Source: Holophagales bacterium (lineage in GTDB: Bacteria > Acidobacteriota > Thermoanaerobaculia > UBA5066). Taken from it: DNA of 64,000 nt. Position 1 is the first letter of the stretch, and every line of letters starts with the position of its first letter. The position numbers and the translations under genes were made by a program. Below, piece after piece: positions 60,899 to 64,000 of the stretch. Under the pieces are notes generated by a model, which had not been told where the DNA came from, made no database searches, and saw nothing but the letters and a program-made list of their open reading frames with translations. The DNA lies in the NCBI GenBank assembly GCA_016716705.1, contig JADJVF010000018.1:1-64000 (forward strand), read 5' to 3'.

Positions 60899-61836
60899 GG
60901 CTTGCCGCCAGGAGCGCGGCGATCGCCCTCGCCGCACTCCTCCTCTTCTCCTGCTCTCCCGTGCCCCCGCCCGACCTTTCTCTCGTGCCGACACCGGTGC
61001 CGACAACCGTCCCGACACCGGTGCCCATGCGCGATGTGTCGCCGAAAGTCGGCCTCGCGCTGGGGGGCGGGGGCGCCCGCGGCTTCGCGGAGATCGGTGT
61101 CCTGCGCGTCCTCGAGCAGGAGAAGATTCCGATCTCCTTCGTCGCCGGCACGTCCGTCGGAAGCCTCGTCGGTGCCCTCTATGCCGACACCGGCCGCGTC
61201 CTCGACGCCGAGTTCCACGCAATCAGCGTGACCGAGGAAGACCTGTTCGACTACCGCGCCTTCGCCGTCTTCTCGGGAGGCTTCGTCCGAGGTGAGCGTC
61301 TCCGCCGGTTCCTCGGCACGAACCTGAAGAGCCGGTCGATCGAGCAGATGAAGATCCCCTTCGCGGCGGTCGCCGTCGACGTCGCCACGGGACGCGCCGT
61401 TTCTTTCCAGCGCGGATCCATCGCCCCCGCCGTGCACGCCTCGTGCGCCATCCCGGGAGTCTTCGTCCCGGTCGAGATCGGAGGAAGGACCTACGTCGAC
61501 GGCGGCGTCGTCAACCCCGTCCCGGCCGACGTGGCCCGTTCGATGGGGGCCGAGGTCGTGATCGCCGTATCCATCCCGCCGCTGACCCGTTCCACCGTCC
61601 CGGCGAATCCGGTCGCCGTCGCCTACCAGTCGGTGACGATCATGTCGGCGGAGATCGGACGGCTTCGCGCCCGCGAGGCCGACGTCGTCATCACGCCCGA
61701 CGTCGGCGACGTCGCCTACGACGACTTCACGCAGAAGAAGCGCCTCATCACCGCAGGAGAGGACGCGGCGCGAAAGGCCCTGCCGCAGATCCGCGCCGCG
61801 ATCGCCGCCCGGACCCGCCGGGTCCCCGTCTCCTGA
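60895..61836 (+). CDS. patatin-like lipoprotein, RssA/NTE family
   Basis: A 313-residue lipoprotein from GTG 60895. The signal SAAIALAALLLFSC ends in a lipobox cysteine; a Pro/Thr linker made from a duplicated 14-bp unit follows. The patatin domain has the oxyanion loop LALGGGGARGFAEIGVLRVL, the nucleophile in FVAGTSVGSLVGALY and the Asp in YVDGGVVNPVPAD. This glycine-rich pattern is closer to RssA/NTE-type patatins than to the cytoplasmic patatin at 40287. It is coupled to the upstream membrane subunit gene by GTGA. The natural substrate is unknown; envelope phospholipid is plausible. Confidence 0.88.
   Translation: MRLAARSAAIALAALLLFSCSPVPPPDLSLVPTPVPTTVPTPVPMRDVSPKVGLALGGGGARGFAEIGVLRVLEQEKIPISFVAGTSVGSLVGALYADTGRVLDAEFHAISVTEEDLFDYRAFAVFSGGFVRGERLRRFLGTNLKSRSIEQMKIPFAAVAVDVATGRAVSFQRGSIAPAVHASCAIPGVFVPVEIGGRTYVDGGVVNPVPADVARSMGAEVVIAVSIPPLTRSTVPANPVAVAYQSVTIMSAEIGRLRAREADVVITPDVGDVAYDDFTQKKRLITAGEDAARKALPQIRAAIAARTRRVPVS
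60988..61025. repeat. duplicated 14-bp unit in the lipoprotein linker
   Basis: CCGACACCGGTGCC occurs at 60988-61001 and 61012-61025, encoding PTPVP twice within a Pro/Thr/Val linker. The copies are in frame and the spacing of 24 bp keeps the repeat period at eight codons. Confidence 0.85.
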
Positions 61837-61858
61837 CCCCTTCGGACGCGGGAAGGGC

Positions 61859-61864
61859 TACGAT
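61859..61864 (+). promoter_or_regulatory. putative -10 box of the SirB1-family gene, leaderless
   Basis: TACGAT is followed by six bases and then the GTG at 61871, the same spacing as purA and the T2SS-E N-domain gene. No ribosome site is present. Confidence 0.35.
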
Positions 61865-61870
61865 CGGGCC

Positions 61871-62734
61871 GTGCTCGGAGGTCCGCCCCAACCCGTACTC
61901 CGCGACCTCTGGACTCCGGAGGACGAGGAGGACGTTCACGTCTTTCTCGACGCCGCTTCCCGTGCCGACCTCCTCGCCGCCCTCTCGGCGATCGAGGGGG
62001 CTTCTGCCGCCGACCGGCTGGAGGACGAGGCGCAGGTGACGGCATGGGCAGCCGTCGCCGCCCGGCGCCTGCCCCTCCTGCCCTCGCGCGGACCGTTCGC
62101 GCTATCGCGCCTCCTGCGCGGCCTTCTCGTCGACGACCTCTCCCTCCGGGGCGACAACGACGACTACTCGGCCACGCGGAACTGCTGCCTTCACCAGGTC
62201 CTCGCGCGGAGGAAGGGGATGCCGATCCTCCTCTCCTGTGTCTGGATCGAGGTTGGCCGGCGCGCCGGGGTCCCCGTCGACGGCATCGGCATGCCCGGTC
62301 ACTTCCTCGTCCGCGTGGGCGGCTCGGTGGGCGTCCACGTGGACCCTTTCGCCGGGGGCCAGGAGCTCTCCCGCGAAGGGTGCCGGGCCCTCCACGACCG
62401 GATCGCCGGACCGAAGGCCCGGTGGAGCGACGAGTTCCTCGGGGTGAGCACGACGGACCAGATCCTCGAGAGGGTCCTCAACAACCTCGCCGTCTCGACC
62501 CGCGAGGAGCGCGACCCGGCCGGGAGCTATCGCGTGGCGACGTTCCTCGCTGCCCTCCGGCCGCTCTCTCCCGAGAGGACGCTCCAGAAGGCGATGACGG
62601 CCGCGGCGATCGGCGTGACGGAGGAAGCCGCCACGGTCTTCGCAGAGGTGATCGAGCGCTTCCCCGACTCTCCCGAAGCGGAACGCGCCTCGCAGGGCCT
62701 CGAGTCCCTTTCCGCCGGGACGCCGGTCAACTGA
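61871..62734 (+). CDS. SirB1-family transglutaminase-like protein with TPR-like tail
   Basis: A 287-residue protein. The SirB1/transglutaminase-like core has NCCLHQVLARRKGMPILLSC (with the Cys), IEVGRRAGVPVDGIGMPGHF (His) and VHVDPFAGGQELSREGCRAL (Asp), the usual catalytic triad order. The C-terminal ~90 residues (RPLSPERTLQKAMTAAAIGV, then ERFPDSPEAERASQGLESL) look like TPR helices, as common in SirB1 proteins. The biochemical function of the family is unsettled. GTG start with an upstream TACGAT box; 3' end overlaps the GT4 gene by 8 nt in convergent orientation. Confidence 0.85.
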   Translation: MLGGPPQPVLRDLWTPEDEEDVHVFLDAASRADLLAALSAIEGASAADRLEDEAQVTAWAAVAARRLPLLPSRGPFALSRLLRGLLVDDLSLRGDNDDYSATRNCCLHQVLARRKGMPILLSCVWIEVGRRAGVPVDGIGMPGHFLVRVGGSVGVHVDPFAGGQELSREGCRALHDRIAGPKARWSDEFLGVSTTDQILERVLNNLAVSTREERDPAGSYRVATFLAALRPLSPERTLQKAMTAAAIGVTEEAATVFAEVIERFPDSPEAERASQGLESLSAGTPVN

Positions 62735-63839
62735 GCCCGCGTTTCAGCGTTCCCCGGCTCCGGAGCACGACGGCTTCGTCGAAGACCTCCAGGGTTCTCC
62801 TGGCCGTTTCCGCCCACAGGAACCGTCCGGCGCGCGCCTGCCCCTCCCGCGTCAGCCTCTCGCGGAGCTCTTCGTCGTCCAGGAGACGCGCGAGGCGCTC
62901 CGCAAGCTCCTCCGCGTCGTGCCAGGGGAAGAGCAGGCCGGCCTCGCCGACGACCTCGGGGAGCGAGCTCGCGTCCGCGCAGACGACACGTCCTCCGGCC
63001 CACATCGCCTCGGCAGCCGGGAGACCGAAACCTTCGTAGCGCGAAGGGAAGACGAGGGCCGTGGCCCGCTGGTAGAGAGTCGCGAGCTCCGCGTCGTCGA
63101 CGTACCCGGCGTACCGGACGAACGGGAGGCGCGCGCGGGGGTCCTTCGGCCCGCACTCCACGAGCGGTATCTCCTTCCGCCGGGAGTTCAGGATCGCCAT
63201 CGCGCGGTGGAGCGTCGCGAGGTTCTTTCGCGGGTCGCGCGCGCCGACCGCCAGGAAGAACGGTCCGTCGATGCCGAGCCTCTCGAGGACCACGGAGGCG
63301 CCCCCGGACGGTGCTGGCAGATCGTCCGCGCCGAGGAGGGTCACGCGGATCTTCGCCGGGTCGACGTGGAGGAGACGCTGGATCTCCCGCGCCGTGAACT
63401 CCGAGATCGTGATCACGAGGTCGGCCCGCCGGACCGCCTGCCCGTAGCGATAGCGGTATTTGACCCGCTTCACGACCTTCCACCATCGGCGGTCGAGCTG
63501 GAGCATCGAAGCGACGTCGTTGATGGTTGCGACCATCGCCGCCCGGAGCGCGACCGGCTGGACTCTGTTCCACGCGTACCAGACGACGTCCGCCGACGTC
63601 TGCGGCAGCAGGGACACTGGCTCGATCGCCGTCCGGTCGGGAAGCGTCGGGTCGACGCCCGCGAGAAGCTCCCGCATCGCCCCGGCCTCGCGCGGGCTCC
63701 GGACGAAGAGGGTGAACCGCACGTCCGGCCGGTGTGCGGGAATCAACCGGAGGACGTTTCGGACGTAGCGGCCGATGCCACGGCGTTCCCGGAGAAGGCG
63801 GGTGGCCTCGACGGCGATGTGCCGAACGGGCGGGGCCAC
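62727..63839 (-). CDS. glycosyltransferase family 4 (GT-B) protein
   Basis: A 370-residue GT-B fold enzyme. The N-terminal domain has AVEATRLLRERRGIGRYVRN. The nucleotide-sugar domain has FLAVGARDPRKNLATLHRAM and the hallmark ALVFPSRYEGFGLPAAEAMW (the E-x7-E motif), then AGLLFPWHDAEELAERLARL. It probably transfers a hexose or related sugar to a surface glycan or lipid. The GTG at 63839 is chosen as the first start before the fold. A partial minus-strand gene starts ~60 nt further upstream, possibly in the same polysaccharide cluster. Confidence 0.9.
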   Translation of the reverse strand: MAPPVRHIAVEATRLLRERRGIGRYVRNVLRLIPAHRPDVRFTLFVRSPREAGAMRELLAGVDPTLPDRTAIEPVSLLPQTSADVVWYAWNRVQPVALRAAMVATINDVASMLQLDRRWWKVVKRVKYRYRYGQAVRRADLVITISEFTAREIQRLLHVDPAKIRVTLLGADDLPAPSGGASVVLERLGIDGPFFLAVGARDPRKNLATLHRAMAILNSRRKEIPLVECGPKDPRARLPFVRYAGYVDDAELATLYQRATALVFPSRYEGFGLPAAEAMWAGGRVVCADASSLPEVVGEAGLLFPWHDAEELAERLARLLDDEELRERLTREGQARAGRFLWAETARRTLEVFDEAVVLRSRGTLKRGLS

Positions 63840-63896
63840 CCTGGGGGCGCGGCAGGGGGGCCCCTGCGGACCGCGTCCGCCGATCGTCTGCCCGGC

Positions 63897-64000
63897 TCAG
63901 CGGCCGGGGACGGCAGCGCGCGCCGGCGGTACGAAGAGCGCGTCGTCCAGCGTCGCTTTCTCGGCGTCGAGGTAGTCGACGACGGTCGTCCCCGGGCGGA
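63897..64000 (-). CDS. C-terminal fragment of an unidentified protein, cut by the window edge
   Basis: The minus-strand frame ending at TGA 63897 reads TTVVDYLDAEKATLDDALFV and a Pro/Ala/Arg tail. About 34 residues are visible, too few for a family. It is upstream of the GT4 gene on the same strand and could belong to the same surface-polysaccharide operon. Confidence 0.4.
   Translation of the reverse strand, partial: RPGTTVVDYLDAEKATLDDALFVPPARAAVPGR

Noticed and set aside
1..64000. Prophage, IS element, plasmid origin, rRNA or riboswitch
   Set aside because: No transposase, integrase, terminal repeats, phage structural genes, rRNA sequence or recognisable aptamer was seen on either strand.

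Overview
This window is very GC-rich chromosomal DNA from a free-living, respiring bacterium. It has no phage, IS or plasmid signature, no CRISPR array and no rRNA. Gene content (complete leucine-degradation carboxylase genes, a B12 mutase subunit, histidine degradation, polyhydroxyalkanoate-granule proteins, a cytochrome bd-superfamily pair, Hfq, a proline-rich response regulator) fits an Acidobacteriota-like or deltaproteobacterial-like lineage. That placement is an inference from gene content, since no 16S rRNA is present.

Layout. (1) 1-12.4 kb is one minus-strand run of 11 tightly packed genes: valS, birA, coaX, a hypothetical, rlmD, comEC, miaA, hfq, a TPR lipoprotein, a Crp/Fnr regulator and pgsA. 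(2) 12.4-14.7 kb holds a large response regulator with its own promoter. (3) 14.7-21.2 kb is the leucine-catabolism (liu) operon: liuB, a LEA-2 secreted protein, liuC, liuD and liuE, preceded by a separate B12-binding mutase subunit. (4) 21.2-31.7 kb contains a T2SS-E N-domain protein, HU, a site-2 protease, dtd, ssb, nagZ, mutS, tsaB, rimI, a DUF465 protein, pssA and an apparently catalytically dead aspartate-semialdehyde-dehydrogenase-like protein. (5) 31.7-38.9 kb encodes hutU, a ~1,300-residue NtrY-like histidine kinase and a lipoprotein. (6) 39-45.9 kb is a granule/lipid cluster: phaR, two phasin-like proteins, a patatin, an SDR/acyltransferase and a tandem ArsA/Get3 ATPase. (7) 45.9-50.8 kb has hutH, purA and two paralogous secreted proteins. 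(8) 50.9-52.4 kb has tRNA-Lys and tRNA-Glu flanking a nucleotidyltransferase relic, then a gene-poor stretch. (9) 52.4-64 kb has an M3 peptidase, an M41-like fragment, an alpha/beta hydrolase, divergent transsulfuration genes, the cytochrome bd-like pair, a patatin lipoprotein, a SirB1 protein and a GT4 glycosyltransferase.

Two genome-wide habits stand out. Adjacent genes are repeatedly coupled by NTGA stop/start overlaps, usually GTGA. Many first genes of transcription units have a TANNNT box only 6-10 nt before the start codon with no Shine-Dalgarno sequence, which suggests leaderless mRNAs.

Caution: about 18 single-base frame breaks interrupt otherwise well-conserved genes, often in G/C runs. 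Most look like assembly or sequencing errors rather than true pseudogenes. Spans given for such genes cover both sides of the break.
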